Shown piece after piece: positions 24,429 to 33,367 of a stretch of DNA of 51,808 bases. The first letter of the stretch is position 1; the number at the start of each line of letters is the position of its first letter. The notes beneath the pieces were generated by a model. That model did not search any database and had not been told where the DNA came from. It was given only the letters and a program-made list of their open reading frames with translations. The DNA lies in contig JACMLX010000020.1 in assembly GCA_014379355.1 (NCBI GenBank), positions 1-51,808 on the forward strand, in the 5' to 3' direction. A program made the position numbers and the translations under genes. The stretch comes from Gemmatimonadaceae bacterium (GTDB taxonomy: Bacteria > Gemmatimonadota > Gemmatimonadetes > Gemmatimonadales > Gemmatimonadaceae).

Positions 24429-25132
24429 GGAATCACCAGCAGGCCGAGCGTATCGAGAGCTGCTGCTGGAATCGTGTCGATCCGGAGTGGCGTGCGCTTG
24501 TCGCCGAATTCGACGGGCTCGTCGGTATCGCCGTACCCGGCCACCGCGATGCCGCCGTCGATCAGGCGGCCGAGTGCATTTCGCGCCCGAAAGACCTGGC
24601 CGCGCTTCGGATCGACCACGGTGACGTGCAGGCTGCCCCGGCCGCCGTCTCGCATGTGCACGAGCAGACCGCGGTGTCCAGCAGCGTCGAGCAGTTCCAC
24701 CCGCACGATCGCGAAGTAGTCCGCCACCACGCGCCGCCGGAATCCGTCGGCGACGTCGATCACCGTCAGCGATTGCCCTTCATTTTCATAGCCGCCGGCG
24801 CCATCGAGGCCGGACACGGCGACCAGCGAGCCACCGAGTTTCCACGCTCGCACGGCGCTGTCCGCCACGACGACGGAGTCCCCCGTGCTCAGTGTCACGA
24901 CCGCTCGACCGACACTGAACGAAGTCGTGTCGCGCCGCACGACGATCCGGGCGACCGTTGCACCGGGCCGGGCCGGGAGCGCGTTCAACTGTGCTGGCAT
25001 CACGGCCACCGGATCGGGACGATGCACGGCGGCCGAGTCGATCGGCGCGTCTCCGGGCGGAGTCTCAGGCCTGGGGCTGCAGGCAGCGACCAGCACGGCC
25101 AGCAGACCGATGCGGCGGCGAATACGGATCAT
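24416..25132 (-). CDS. Hypothetical lipoprotein
   Basis: 238 residues from the ATG at 25132. The signal MIRIRRRIGLLAVLVAACSP ends in a good lipobox (LVAAC), with the lipidated Cys at residue 18. A Pro/Asp-rich linker follows, then beta-strand-rich sequence to the end (TVARIVVRRDTTSFSVGRAV, SLTVIDVADGFRRRVV, VELLDAAGHRGLLVHMRDGG). The regular strands could form a propeller or beta-sandwich. No catalytic motif seen and family not recognised. Divergent from the small gene at 25270. Confidence 0.78.
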   Translation of the reverse strand: MIRIRRRIGLLAVLVAACSPRPETPPGDAPIDSAAVHRPDPVAVMPAQLNALPARPGATVARIVVRRDTTSFSVGRAVVTLSTGDSVVVADSAVRAWKLGGSLVAVSGLDGAGGYENEGQSLTVIDVADGFRRRVVADYFAIVRVELLDAAGHRGLLVHMRDGGRGSLHVTVVDPKRGQVFRARNALGRLIDGGIAVAGYGDTDEPVEFGDKRTPLRIDTIPAAALDTLGLLVIPRAP

Positions 25133-25269
25133 ACCAATGGCGTCACAGGTCACGGTCGCTGCACTCGACACGAATAGGATGCGCGCGTCACACATTCGGT
25201 GTCGCGCATTGACAGATGGCCTGAGCCCGCGTGCAGATTAGTGCACGAACCCTTGCGGAGGCAGGAACA

Positions 25270-25452
25270 GTGAAGGACAACCAGCTCCAGAAGCTGCTCA
25301 AGAAGACGCAGGCCAAGGCCGCAGAAAAGGCCGCCAAGCCACGCCCCTCGTTCGACGCCACGCTGGACGCGACCAAGAAGCCCGGTGGTGAAGATGGCCC
25401 GGGTGCGGATGCGGAAGAGATCTTCAAGGAAATGAAACGGCGCGAATTCTGA
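25270..25452 (+). CDS. Small Lys/Ala-rich hypothetical protein
   Basis: 60 residues. The start is GTG 25270, set by GGAGG at 25257-25261 eight bases upstream. The sequence begins KDNQLQKLLKKTQAKAAEKA, continues through a Gly/Asp-rich middle (KKPGGEDGPGADAEE) and ends IFKEMKRREF. It is highly charged, with a basic N-terminal helix and an acidic C-terminal part, and no cysteines or signal peptide. Clear ribosome site and codon use support a real gene. No family recognised. Confidence 0.7.
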   Translation: MKDNQLQKLLKKTQAKAAEKAAKPRPSFDATLDATKKPGGEDGPGADAEEIFKEMKRREF

Positions 25453-25552
25453 TCGGGTGACGGAGGCGTTGCGTCTCGCGCAGGCGCGACCGCCATCGTG
25501 ATGCGCGGCAGGCTTCACCTGCCTTCCGGTGCGGTCGATACCACAACGGGAG

Positions 25553-28264
25553 ATGCTACACCCCTCCCAGGACTTCCGGCTCGATCGCGGCTCCGTCATG
25601 ACGCTCAGCCGCGTGCGCCTGAGTTGTGGCACAGTTGCGCTAATGCTTGGCGTCGTCGCGTTATTCACCGGACTGGGACTCTCCCCACTGGCGCTTGTGG
25701 TGACCGGCCTGTGGTTCGCCGTGTCACTGGTACAGCACTGGATGATGGCGCGCCGCCACGACGTCCATCGGCTCGAAGTGCTCGTGTTTGCGTCGCTGTG
25801 TTTCGACGCCGTCGCAATGACTGTCGTGATTGCGTTCATTGGCGGTGTCTGGTGGTGCGGCGCGATGCTCTACGCAATTCTGCTGGTCGCCGCCGCCTCG
25901 GTGCTGCCGCGTAGCCGCGCCGTCGCCGTCGGTGCCGTGGCGACCACCGCCTTCGGTGCGGTGCTCACGCTGCAGGTCATCGGGCTCCTGCCGACCAGCG
26001 GCTTCCTCCATGTGCCGTCGGCCCGCGGGTCGTGGAGCGCGAGCATCGCCGCCTTCGTGCTGGTCGTCGTCGAGATGTTCGGCCTCGGGTGGACGCAGTA
26101 CAACCTCACGCTGCTGCTGCGTCAGCGTGCCTCGCGGTACCGCGCGCTGATGGATACGGCGTCCGACTTGTTCCTCGTCCTGACGCATGAGGGACGCCTG
26201 ACGCACGTCAATCGCGCCACACTCGCCATGGCACGATGTGAGCGCACGGCCATGCTGCGCGATGGCATCGGCCGCCTGCTGATCGACGAGGACGTCGCGT
26301 TCTTCCGCAGTCGCATGGCGCGCGCGCTGGACGGCGAGCCGCAGTCGATGATGCTGCGTGCCCGCGCGTATCACGGGATCCGCTGGCTGTCATGCACACT
26401 CGCACCGATGCATCCCGGCATCCGCTCGTCGGACCTGTTGGCGATCCTGCGCGACGTCACCGATGATCGGCTCGCCGCCGACACCGTGCGCACGAGCGAA
26501 GCCCGGTTGCGCGCGGTCTTCAATCAGGCCGCGATCGCGATCGCGCTGCTCGACCTCGACGGCTTCTTCGTCGAGGTCAATCCGGCCGTGGAGCGACTGC
26601 TCGGCTACGACGGTGTGGGACTGATCGGCCGGCGCTGGAATGCGTTCTCGCCGCCAGAGGACCTGGAACTCACGACGACCATGATCGGGTCGCTCCGCGC
26701 GCAGGAGCGCCAGGACGTGACCGTCGAGCAACGCTTCGTACGCGCCGATGGGCGTGTGCTGTGGACCATGCTGACGATCTCCCGCGTCGACAATCCGACC
26801 GGATCCGCCGGCCTCATCGCGATGCTGCAGGACATCACGGAACGCCGGGCACTGGAAGCGCAGCTCACCTGGCAGGCCTTCCATGATCCGCTCACGAATC
26901 TCGCCAATCGCGCCCTCTTCCGCGAGCGCGTGGATCGCGCGCTGTGCCAGCACGATGCGTCACCCGGGAGTGTGGCGGTGCTCTTTCTCGATCTCGACGA
27001 CTTCAAGTCCGTCAACGACTCACTGGGCCACGCCGCCGGTGACCAGTTGCTGTTCGAGGTCGGTCGCCGACTGCTCAACGCCACGCGCGGCTGCGACACG
27101 GTGGCGCGCCTCGGCGGTGACGAATTCGCCATCCTCATCGACAACGTGCGCGCCGCGGCCGACTGCGTGCGAGTGGCAGAGCGCATCCTGCTCTCCATGC
27201 AGGTGCCTGTGCAGCTCGACGGCGGGGACGTGACGGTCAGCACGAGCATCGGCATCGTGCGTGACGCCGGCGGCGAAACCGCCGATGACATCCTGCGCAA
27301 TGCCGACGTGGCGATGTACAACGCGAAGCAGCGTGGCAAGGGCCGTCACTCGCTGTTCGAACGGGGCATGCACGACAAGGCCGTCGAACGCCTGCGACTG
27401 CAGACCGAGTTGCGCGGCGCGATCGAGAACAACGAGATCACGCTCGTGTTCCAGCCGATCGTCACGCTCGAGGACGGGAGGCCGTGCGGCTTCGAGGCGC
27501 TCGCGCGGTGGTCGCATGCGGAATTCGGTCCGGTGCACCCGTCGACCTTCATTCCCCTGGCGGAAGAAACGGGGATGATCGTCACGCTCGGCGCGAACAT
27601 CCTGCACCTCGCCTGTACGGAAGCGATGTCGTGGCGCACTCCGGTCGGGCAGTCAGCAGCGATCGGCATCTCGGTGAACCTGTCCGGACGTCAGCTCGAG
27701 GAAGTGTCGATCGTGCAGCATGTGCGCGATGCGCTGGAGCGGAGCGGACTCGATCCTGCGCGTCTCACGCTGGAAATCACGGAGAGTGCACTCGTGCACA
27801 ACTCCGACACGATGCGCGAGCGACTCTATCAGTTGAAGGAACTCGGCGTCTCACTCGCCATCGACGACTTCGGCACCGGCTACAGCTCGCTCAGCTACAT
27901 CCAGCAGTTCCCCGTCGATGTCCTGAAGATCGATCGCAGCTTCGTGGAAGGCCTCGGTCGCACGAGCGGAACCGACGCAGCGCTGGCACGCACCATCATC
28001 GCGCTCGGCGCGTCACTGCAGCTGCGGACGGTCGCCGAAGGCATCGAGCTCGAAGGACAGCGCGCGATTCTCCGCGAGCTCGGATGCGAGCTGGGTCAGG
28101 GCTTTCTCTACGCGCGGCCGATGCTCGCTGGCGAAGTGGCGGATTGGTTGAATGAATCGCGCGGCGCGACGCGTCCGCGCGCGAGCCTTCCAACCGAACT
28201 CGCCAACCGCCCGATGCCGCGATCCGTGCGCGACACCGGCAGCATGTCACGGATCAGCGCCTGA
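25553..28264 (+). CDS. Membrane PAS-PAS-GGDEF-EAL cyclic-di-GMP enzyme
   Basis: About 903 residues. Start is the ATG at 25553; an ATG at 25598 would remove 15 residues. Five to six membrane helices fill ~residues 20-180. Two PAS domains follow (~190-305 and ~315-430). The GGDEF domain has RLGGDEFAIL at ~519-528, and the RGCD inhibitory site lies five residues before it, so product inhibition should work. The EAL domain has GFEALARW at ~646, VNLSGRQL, EITES, AIDDFGTGYSSLSYIQQFPV, LKIDRSF, AEGIEL and QGFLYARP, so all metal and catalytic residues are present. Both activities look intact: synthesis of c-di-GMP and its hydrolysis to pGpG. The PAS and membrane parts presumably choose between them. 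Its 3' end overlaps the convergent Rrf2 gene by 11 bases. Confidence 0.93.
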   Translation: MLHPSQDFRLDRGSVMTLSRVRLSCGTVALMLGVVALFTGLGLSPLALVVTGLWFAVSLVQHWMMARRHDVHRLEVLVFASLCFDAVAMTVVIAFIGGVWWCGAMLYAILLVAAASVLPRSRAVAVGAVATTAFGAVLTLQVIGLLPTSGFLHVPSARGSWSASIAAFVLVVVEMFGLGWTQYNLTLLLRQRASRYRALMDTASDLFLVLTHEGRLTHVNRATLAMARCERTAMLRDGIGRLLIDEDVAFFRSRMARALDGEPQSMMLRARAYHGIRWLSCTLAPMHPGIRSSDLLAILRDVTDDRLAADTVRTSEARLRAVFNQAAIAIALLDLDGFFVEVNPAVERLLGYDGVGLIGRRWNAFSPPEDLELTTTMIGSLRAQERQDVTVEQRFVRADGRVLWTMLTISRVDNPTGSAGLIAMLQDITERRALEAQLTWQAFHDPLTNLANRALFRERVDRALCQHDASPGSVAVLFLDLDDFKSVNDSLGHAAGDQLLFEVGRRLLNATRGCDTVARLGGDEFAILIDNVRAAADCVRVAERILLSMQVPVQLDGGDVTVSTSIGIVRDAGGETADDILRNADVAMYNAKQRGKGRHSLFERGMHDKAVERLRLQTELRGAIENNEITLVFQPIVTLEDGRPCGFEALARWSHAEFGPVHPSTFIPLAEETGMIVTLGANILHLACTEAMSWRTPVGQSAAIGISVNLSGRQLEEVSIVQHVRDALERSGLDPARLTLEITESALVHNSDTMRERLYQLKELGVSLAIDDFGTGYSSLSYIQQFPVDVLKIDRSFVEGLGRTSGTDAALARTIIALGASLQLRTVAEGIELEGQRAILRELGCELGQGFLYARPMLAGEVADWLNESRGATRPRASLPTELANRPMPRSVRDTGSMSRISA

Positions 28265-28769
28265 GCGCGAGTTTCGCGACGACTTTCGTGACGGCTTTTC
28301 GCGGCACCGACAATCGCGTCCGCCCACCGCGCGCCTTCAGCGCGAGATCGGCGACGGTCTGCGTTTCCAGCAGCACGGCAACCCTGGTACGGATCGGCAT
28401 CCACTTGTCGTGAATCGGGCAGGCGGCGTGGTCGCTGCACTTGGAGAGGCCGAGCAGGCATCCGGCGAACGGATCGTTCCCGTCGGCGACCGTCGCGACT
28501 TCGCGCACCGGCGCATCGAGTGCCTTCTTCCTGATGCGATAGCCACCGCCACGGCCCTTGGCACTCTCCAGATACCCCGATTGGGCGAACCGTTTGAGCA
28601 CCTTCGCCAGATAGGGCCCCGGAACCTCGAGCTGTGCGGCGACATCGCGATTCAGCCGGAAGTCCGCGGGTGTGAGCGCGAGCAGCACGAGGGCCTGCAA
28701 GGCATACTCCTGTGTCTTGCTGAAGAGCACGGGTTTGGACGGCCGAAGAGGGAGTGAATCGATGTCCAT
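28254..28769 (-). CDS. Rrf2-family regulator with three-cysteine cluster motif
   Basis: 171 residues. A winged helix spans ~15-85 (LFSKTQEYALQALVLLAL, NRDVAAQLEVPGPYLAKVLK, RFAQSGYLESAKGRGGGYRI). The Rrf2 signature 'YLxxxLxxLxxxGLLxSxRGxxGGYxLxR' is followed closely. It then has GCLLGLSKCSDHAACPIHDK: Cys with spacings of six and five intervening residues, close to the [Fe-S]-binding cysteines of IscR and NsrR, and a conserved KW helix. The C-terminal ~25 residues are basic. It probably senses redox state, NO or Fe-S status through a cluster. No Fe-S assembly or NO genes are adjacent. The N-terminal extension of ~14 residues is unusual, and internal starts exist near residue 18. Confidence 0.88.
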   Translation of the reverse strand: MDIDSLPLRPSKPVLFSKTQEYALQALVLLALTPADFRLNRDVAAQLEVPGPYLAKVLKRFAQSGYLESAKGRGGGYRIRKKALDAPVREVATVADGNDPFAGCLLGLSKCSDHAACPIHDKWMPIRTRVAVLLETQTVADLALKARGGRTRLSVPRKAVTKVVAKLALRR

Positions 28770-28942
28770 AGCTCCACACGCGCAGAAATCGCACGCAGGA
28801 GCTCACGCCGGAACCACGCCGCTGCGGGCGGGCTCCAGTGTGAGGGATTCCGATTTGGCTGGCAGATGGGACTAGACGACCACAACCAGCGGTTTTCGCA
28901 CCGACCGAACAAGCGCGTCGCGGGGGGCGTCCGTCGCCTTCG

Positions 28943-31900
28943 TCAGAACTGGTATCGCAGACCCGCCTGGATCTGTCGCGGATCGCCGAGACCGCTGCGA
29001 ACCGTCCCGTCGAAATTGAACAGCAGGCCGTTGAACGCCGGATCCTTGAAGTTGTTGCGACCGAGCACGTTGAACACTTCCACGATCGCCTCGACCGCCT
29101 GCCCGCTCCGCACCGCAAACGGGCGGGATAGCCGCAGGTCCCAGCTTGCATATTCATTGTCACGACGGAGCGTGTTGCGATCGAGAATGGTGCCGTTTGC
29201 GCACACCCGGTCCGCATTGCCGCCGCGCTGGCCACTCGGTGCGTTGTTCACACACTTCTCGGACACCGGTTGTGCCGAGGTGTAGCTGAAACGGTTGTTG
29301 AGGAAAAAGCGTCCTGGCAGTCTGTTGAGGAGGAACGCGTTCAGGCGATGGCGCTGATCGCGATCACTGTAGCCCCACTCACGGTCGAGTCGATTCGCCT
29401 TCGCGTAGCGGAAGGTGAACGGATCCCGCTCGTTGTCGTCATCCGACCTGTCTGACGCCAGCGTGTAATTCACCTCGAAGTTGTAGTCCGACGCATTGCG
29501 ACGCGCGAGACCGATCGTCACGCCGTTGTATTCGCTGCGCGCGGTGCTTTCGACGGTGGTCAGGGTGCCGATGCCGTTGCCGCCGGGGAGGCCAGTCGAG
29601 AACGGGCCGTCGGTTCCGTTTCCGAAGACGACGTCGTTGCGGTTGACGAAGCGCGTCAGACGGTCCGCCTTGGCGTACACGTAACTCAGCGATGCAGAAA
29701 TACCCGGCAGCAGTTCCTGCTCGTACGCCGCGGTCACACTGGTCGTGCGCGGATTCCTGAAATTGCGGTCGATCACGAAGATGTCAGGCTTGAACGGTGC
29801 GCCGGTGGGCGCTGGCAGCAGCTGATCGTACGCCGGTGGAGCCCCGAGTACGCCGGTCAGCGCGCTGTTCCGGAAGATTGTCTGGCCGACCGACCCGTTG
29901 TTGTTGCGCACGCTGGCCAGGTTCAGCGCGGCAACTCGAGCAAAATATTGACCGGCGCTGAACCGGAAGACCGATTTCGCATCGCCCATCACGTCCCACG
30001 CGAGCCCGAAGCGCGGCTGGAACATCCCGTAGTCACTGGGGATCTTGCCGTTCGACGGAAACGTGAATGCTCCTGCCGGCGTCGTGACCGTCCTGCCGAT
30101 CAGCGGCGCATAGAACACGGTGCCGGGATCGGTGATCGGGTCGGGCTGCTTCTGCCCTTCCCAGCGCACGCCATAGTTGAGCGTCAACCGCGGCGTCGGC
30201 TTCCAGCTGTCCTGTATGAAGACGCCGATGTCGGTCTGCGCCAGCTGCTGCGTGCCACTCTGCTCCACTGTGAGTCCGCCGACGCCTGCCTGCTGCAGGT
30301 ACAGCTGCACCGGGCCGGTGATGTTCGATCCTGTCGGGCACGCGCCGGTGACGTTGCTGCTGCCGTTCGAGCACTCGACGTAATTGCGCCCGCCATTCAC
30401 GTAGTTGATGAATCCCGTCACGCTGCTGAAGATGAAGCGGCCGTTCGCAAAACCGATGAATGTCTGGCTGGAGTTCACTGCATTCACCTCGACACCCACC
30501 TTGAACAGGTGATTGCCCGCGGCATACGTCACGTTGTTGAGCACCTGGAACCGCGTGTCGTGATAGACCACTGGAATGAAGAATGGGCGCCCGATGCGGA
30601 AGCCGTTCGCGAAGTCCATGCCGGTATCGGGAAAATCGCGGCCGCCCGGAAGGGTCGGCGCATCATAGTCGCGCGGACGGTCCTCGCGTGCGAACTGGAA
30701 CCGGAATTCATTGGCGACGTTGTTCGACAGCTGCGACGTGAGCTGACCGCTGATGGCGTTCGAGAAATCGCGTTCGATGGCGTTCGAACTCGCGGCCCAC
30801 GAATCGACGTCGAAGGTGCCGTTCACCTGCTTGCTGTTGGTGAAGTTGTACTTCAGCGAAAAGTTGTTCGTCTCATTGAGCCGATAGTCGAGCTTCAACA
30901 GGAAGACCTGCCCGTCGTTCGTGCGATCGATGGGACGGAAGTCGTCGCGCAGAGCACCGCCGAACGCCGTCTGCAGGAACGTGGTGAGCGAGTCGTAGGC
31001 GGACCGGAACGTGGCGCCGCCGCCGCGGCTCGTCTGCTTCGCCTCGCGGTACACCTGCTGATCGTACGCCGTGAAGAAGAAAAACTTGTCCTTGATGATC
31101 GGACCGCCCATCGTGAACCCGAACTGATTCTGCGAGAAGTCCGGATCGAGCGTGACCCCGTTGCCCGTCAGGTTGCCCGAGAGCGATCCGCTCTTGCCGA
31201 AGTAGTGTACGGTGCCACCGAACGTGTTCGTGCCGCTCTTCGTGATCACGTTCACGAAGCCACCCGCCGAGCGTCCGAATTCGGCATTGGCTCCGGAGTT
31301 CGTCACCACCAGTTCCTGCACGGCATCGAGGTTGAAGGTGAACGCCGGGCGCTGGCCTCCCCGCTGCTCGCCGAAGAACGGATTGTTGAAGTCCGCGCCA
31401 TCGACACTCACGTTGTTGTACGTGCCGCGTTGCCCGGCCACGGAAATCACATCACCGTCGGGCCCCTGCGACGACGCGACATTGGGCGTCAGCAGCGTCA
31501 GCGCGAGAAAATTCCGGCCGTTGTTCGGGAGACCTTTCACCACCTCCTCGGACAGCGTGGTGGTCGCATCCGATCGCGTGGTATTGACCGCCGTCCCTGC
31601 GCGATCGGAGACTCTCACCGCCGCGAGTTCGACGGCCTGTCGTGCGACCCTGAATGGAATGTCGAGTGCCTGACCGACCCGAAGCACGAGATCCTTGCGG
31701 GACACCGCCGCGTATCCGATCGCACGGACGCTGACTTCATAGCGACCGAGTGGCAGCAGCGGTGCAGCGTAAATGCCACGATCGCTCGTGCGCACGGTCC
31801 GCGTGACGTTCGTTTCCTGGTTCCGGAGCGTGATCTGCGCGCCGGAGACCGGCGCGTTCGACTCGTCCGTCACGAGTCCGCGAATGACACCAGTGGTCGC

Positions 31901-31996
31901 CTGCGACTGCGCACGCGACATCTGCGGCACAGCAGCCGCGCCGACGGACAGCGCAAGCGTGAAGAGGCGGTGCGCCAACGAACGTGAAAATCGCAT
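28943..31996 (-). CDS. TonB-dependent receptor, Oar-like, with CarboxypepD_reg domain
   Basis: 1017 residues. Signal peptide (about 1-29, ending MSRAQ), then a CarboxypepD_reg-like beta-sandwich (~33-115: TGVIRGLVTDESNAPVSGAQ, GRYEVSVRAIGYAA). A plug domain follows (LPNNGRNFLALTLLTPNVAS, VSVDGADFNNPFFGEQRGGQ, FGRSAGGFVNVITKSGTN), then a long barrel region rich in alternating aromatic strands (FRFSAGQYFARVAALNLAS, FEVNYTLASDRSDDDNERDP). It ends ...QIQAGLRYQF with the terminal aromatic expected for outer-membrane insertion. Closest known architecture: Oar-type TonB receptors, which import large substrates or contribute to surface adhesion. Substrate unknown. It has its own 273-base upstream region and stands alone. 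Confidence 0.93.
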   Translation of the reverse strand: MRFSRSLAHRLFTLALSVGAAAVPQMSRAQSQATTGVIRGLVTDESNAPVSGAQITLRNQETNVTRTVRTSDRGIYAAPLLPLGRYEVSVRAIGYAAVSRKDLVLRVGQALDIPFRVARQAVELAAVRVSDRAGTAVNTTRSDATTTLSEEVVKGLPNNGRNFLALTLLTPNVASSQGPDGDVISVAGQRGTYNNVSVDGADFNNPFFGEQRGGQRPAFTFNLDAVQELVVTNSGANAEFGRSAGGFVNVITKSGTNTFGGTVHYFGKSGSLSGNLTGNGVTLDPDFSQNQFGFTMGGPIIKDKFFFFTAYDQQVYREAKQTSRGGGATFRSAYDSLTTFLQTAFGGALRDDFRPIDRTNDGQVFLLKLDYRLNETNNFSLKYNFTNSKQVNGTFDVDSWAASSNAIERDFSNAISGQLTSQLSNNVANEFRFQFAREDRPRDYDAPTLPGGRDFPDTGMDFANGFRIGRPFFIPVVYHDTRFQVLNNVTYAAGNHLFKVGVEVNAVNSSQTFIGFANGRFIFSSVTGFINYVNGGRNYVECSNGSSNVTGACPTGSNITGPVQLYLQQAGVGGLTVEQSGTQQLAQTDIGVFIQDSWKPTPRLTLNYGVRWEGQKQPDPITDPGTVFYAPLIGRTVTTPAGAFTFPSNGKIPSDYGMFQPRFGLAWDVMGDAKSVFRFSAGQYFARVAALNLASVRNNNGSVGQTIFRNSALTGVLGAPPAYDQLLPAPTGAPFKPDIFVIDRNFRNPRTTSVTAAYEQELLPGISASLSYVYAKADRLTRFVNRNDVVFGNGTDGPFSTGLPGGNGIGTLTTVESTARSEYNGVTIGLARRNASDYNFEVNYTLASDRSDDDNERDPFTFRYAKANRLDREWGYSDRDQRHRLNAFLLNRLPGRFFLNNRFSYTSAQPVSEKCVNNAPSGQRGGNADRVCANGTILDRNTLRRDNEYASWDLRLSRPFAVRSGQAVEAIVEVFNVLGRNNFKDPAFNGLLFNFDGTVRSGLGDPRQIQAGLRYQF

Positions 31997-32032
31997 GGTG
32001 GGGAGCCCATTTGAAAGTCAGAACATCCGCCG

Positions 32033-32101
32033 TGGCAATTGCCAACGGGATGCTCCGAAATTGTCACGAATGAGACCGCTCGTCGACGGGCAAATTGTAA
32101 C
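32033..32101 (-). promoter_or_regulatory. AATTG-motif array upstream of the TonB receptor gene
   Basis: The region 31997-32269 holds no gene. Within it, 32033-32044 is a perfect 12-base palindrome (TGGCAATTGCCA) 37 bases upstream of the receptor ATG. AAATTGTCAC (32058-32067) and AAATTGTAAC (32092-32101) are near-identical direct repeats 34 bases apart. TACAAT on the minus strand overlaps the distal copy and would fit a -10 hexamer, though no good -35 is spaced from it. Candidate operator sites, pattern evidence only. Confidence 0.4.
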
Positions 32102-32269
32102 AACCGGCAGTGCCACGGCTCCTCAACAACCAGGGCCCAACCAAAGGGCGCGCGAAGACTTTGAAAGTCACCATCCGCGGCTATTCAACTAGCGAGCTCT
32201 TCTAATACAATCCACCGCGAATTTAAACGCTCGAGCTCGGTGAACGATCTCGCGCGACGGCCATCGACG

Positions 32270-32683
32270 TCAGTACGCCATGTGCACGACCAGCGTGGTG
32301 TCGTGTCGGATCTGCACCGCCGCTTCAGCGAAGCGCGGCGCCCGGAACTTCGGTCGCACGTCGTTGCTGACGCCATATCCCTCCTTCGGCATCCCGAAGA
32401 AGTTCGCGTCCATTCGTCCGTTCGTGTTGGCATCGTGGTGCACTGCCACGGCGAAGATGCCGGGCGGTGCGTCGAACGTGACTATCGACTCCATGGCAGG
32501 CCGCACCATCTGGTTCGTGAGTTCTGACGGCCCGGGAAATCCCGTGCCGGGCGCACGATGCAGGCCGACGCGCAGCACGCCGCCTTTCGCGCTGCGCACA
32601 TCGAGCAGTCGGACGGTCACGTGCACCGTCGCGGGTTGAGACATGGTCAGCCCCGCGAGCGCGAAACCGATCAGGACACGCAT
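32270..32683 (-). CDS. DUF2141 family exported protein
   Basis: 137 residues from the ATG at 32683. The N terminus MRVLIGFALAGLTMSQPATV is a short signal peptide. The body matches DUF2141: HVTVRLLDVRSAKGGVLRVG (first strand pair), FDAPPGIFAVAVHHDANTNG and RMDANFFGMPKEGYGVSND. The last two form the characteristic 'DxNxNGxxDxNxxGxPxEGYGxSN' segment, which looks like a calcium-binding-style acidic loop. Proteins of this family are small, periplasmic and uncharacterised. Divergent from a GNAT gene. Confidence 0.9.
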   Translation of the reverse strand: MRVLIGFALAGLTMSQPATVHVTVRLLDVRSAKGGVLRVGLHRAPGTGFPGPSELTNQMVRPAMESIVTFDAPPGIFAVAVHHDANTNGRMDANFFGMPKEGYGVSNDVRPKFRAPRFAEAAVQIRHDTTLVVHMAY

Positions 32684-32818
32684 CACAGGCCCATACCTGG
32701 TCGAAAGGTTGTGAAACACTCGTCGTCGAGAATGCGATCCAGTACGGAACGAGGCCAGAGGACGTACGGTGCCCGGCGCACGCAGCTGCACCGGCACTCG
32801 CCAATGCTATTCTTCGCG

Positions 32819-33361
32819 ATGATCCCGACTGCCGACTCTCCGATCACGATCCGGGCGGGCGTCCCGACGGACGACGTCGCCCTCGCCGACCTCGCCCGAC
32901 GCACCTTCGCCGACACCTTCGGCGATGACAACACGGCGGAGGACCTGGCCACGTTTCTCGACGCGACATACGGTCCGGACATTCAACGGCGCGAGCTCAC
33001 GACGCCGGGTCTCCAGTATCTCGTGGCGGAACGGGACGGGGCGATGGTCGCCTACGCCCTGCTCCGCCATAAATGCTCGCCGCATGTCACCGATCCGACG
33101 GCCATCGAAGTCCAGCGGTTCTACGTCGACCGTGCCGGGCATGGCCGAGGGATCGCACAAAGACTGATGGTCGCGTGTATCGCGGAAGCCGCGGCTCGCG
33201 GCGCGGGTTCGCTCTGGCTCGGCGTCTGGGAGCGTAATGCGCGCGCGATTCGCTTCTACGCAGCCCAGGGGTTTCGTGAAGTCGGCACGCAGACATTCGT
33301 CGTCGGCAGCGATCCGCAGACGGACGTCGTCATGGCGCGACCGATTCCGGACGATGCGTGA
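32819..33361 (+). CDS. GNAT family N-acetyltransferase
   Basis: 180 residues from the ATG at 32819 (an ATG at 32804 is an alternative). SPITIRAGVPTDDVALADLA opens the fold, IEVQRFYVDRAGHGRGIAQR contains the acetyl-CoA loop (GHGRGIA), and LWLGVWERNARAIRFYAAQG has the NxxAxxFY helix. VGTQTFVVGSDPQTDVVMAR resembles the C-terminal strand of spermine/spermidine and RimI-like acetyltransferases of the 'xxxFxLGxdxQxDxxM' group. Substrate unproven. It ends six bases before the convergent ChaN-like gene. Confidence 0.88.
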   Translation: MIPTADSPITIRAGVPTDDVALADLARRTFADTFGDDNTAEDLATFLDATYGPDIQRRELTTPGLQYLVAERDGAMVAYALLRHKCSPHVTDPTAIEVQRFYVDRAGHGRGIAQRLMVACIAEAAARGAGSLWLGVWERNARAIRFYAAQGFREVGTQTFVVGSDPQTDVVMARPIPDDA

Positions 33362-33367
33362 GCGCCA

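Noticed and set aside
29948..31987. Long open frame of 679 codons antisense to the TonB receptor gene
   Set aside because: Composition is Arg/Glu/His-rich with no signal, helix pattern or motif. The opposite strand encodes an unmistakable receptor.
32095..32130. Possible sigma-54 promoter (TGGCAC) upstream of the TonB receptor gene
   Set aside because: The -24 element fits, but the -12 position reads GT instead of GC, and no sigma-54 activator gene is nearby.
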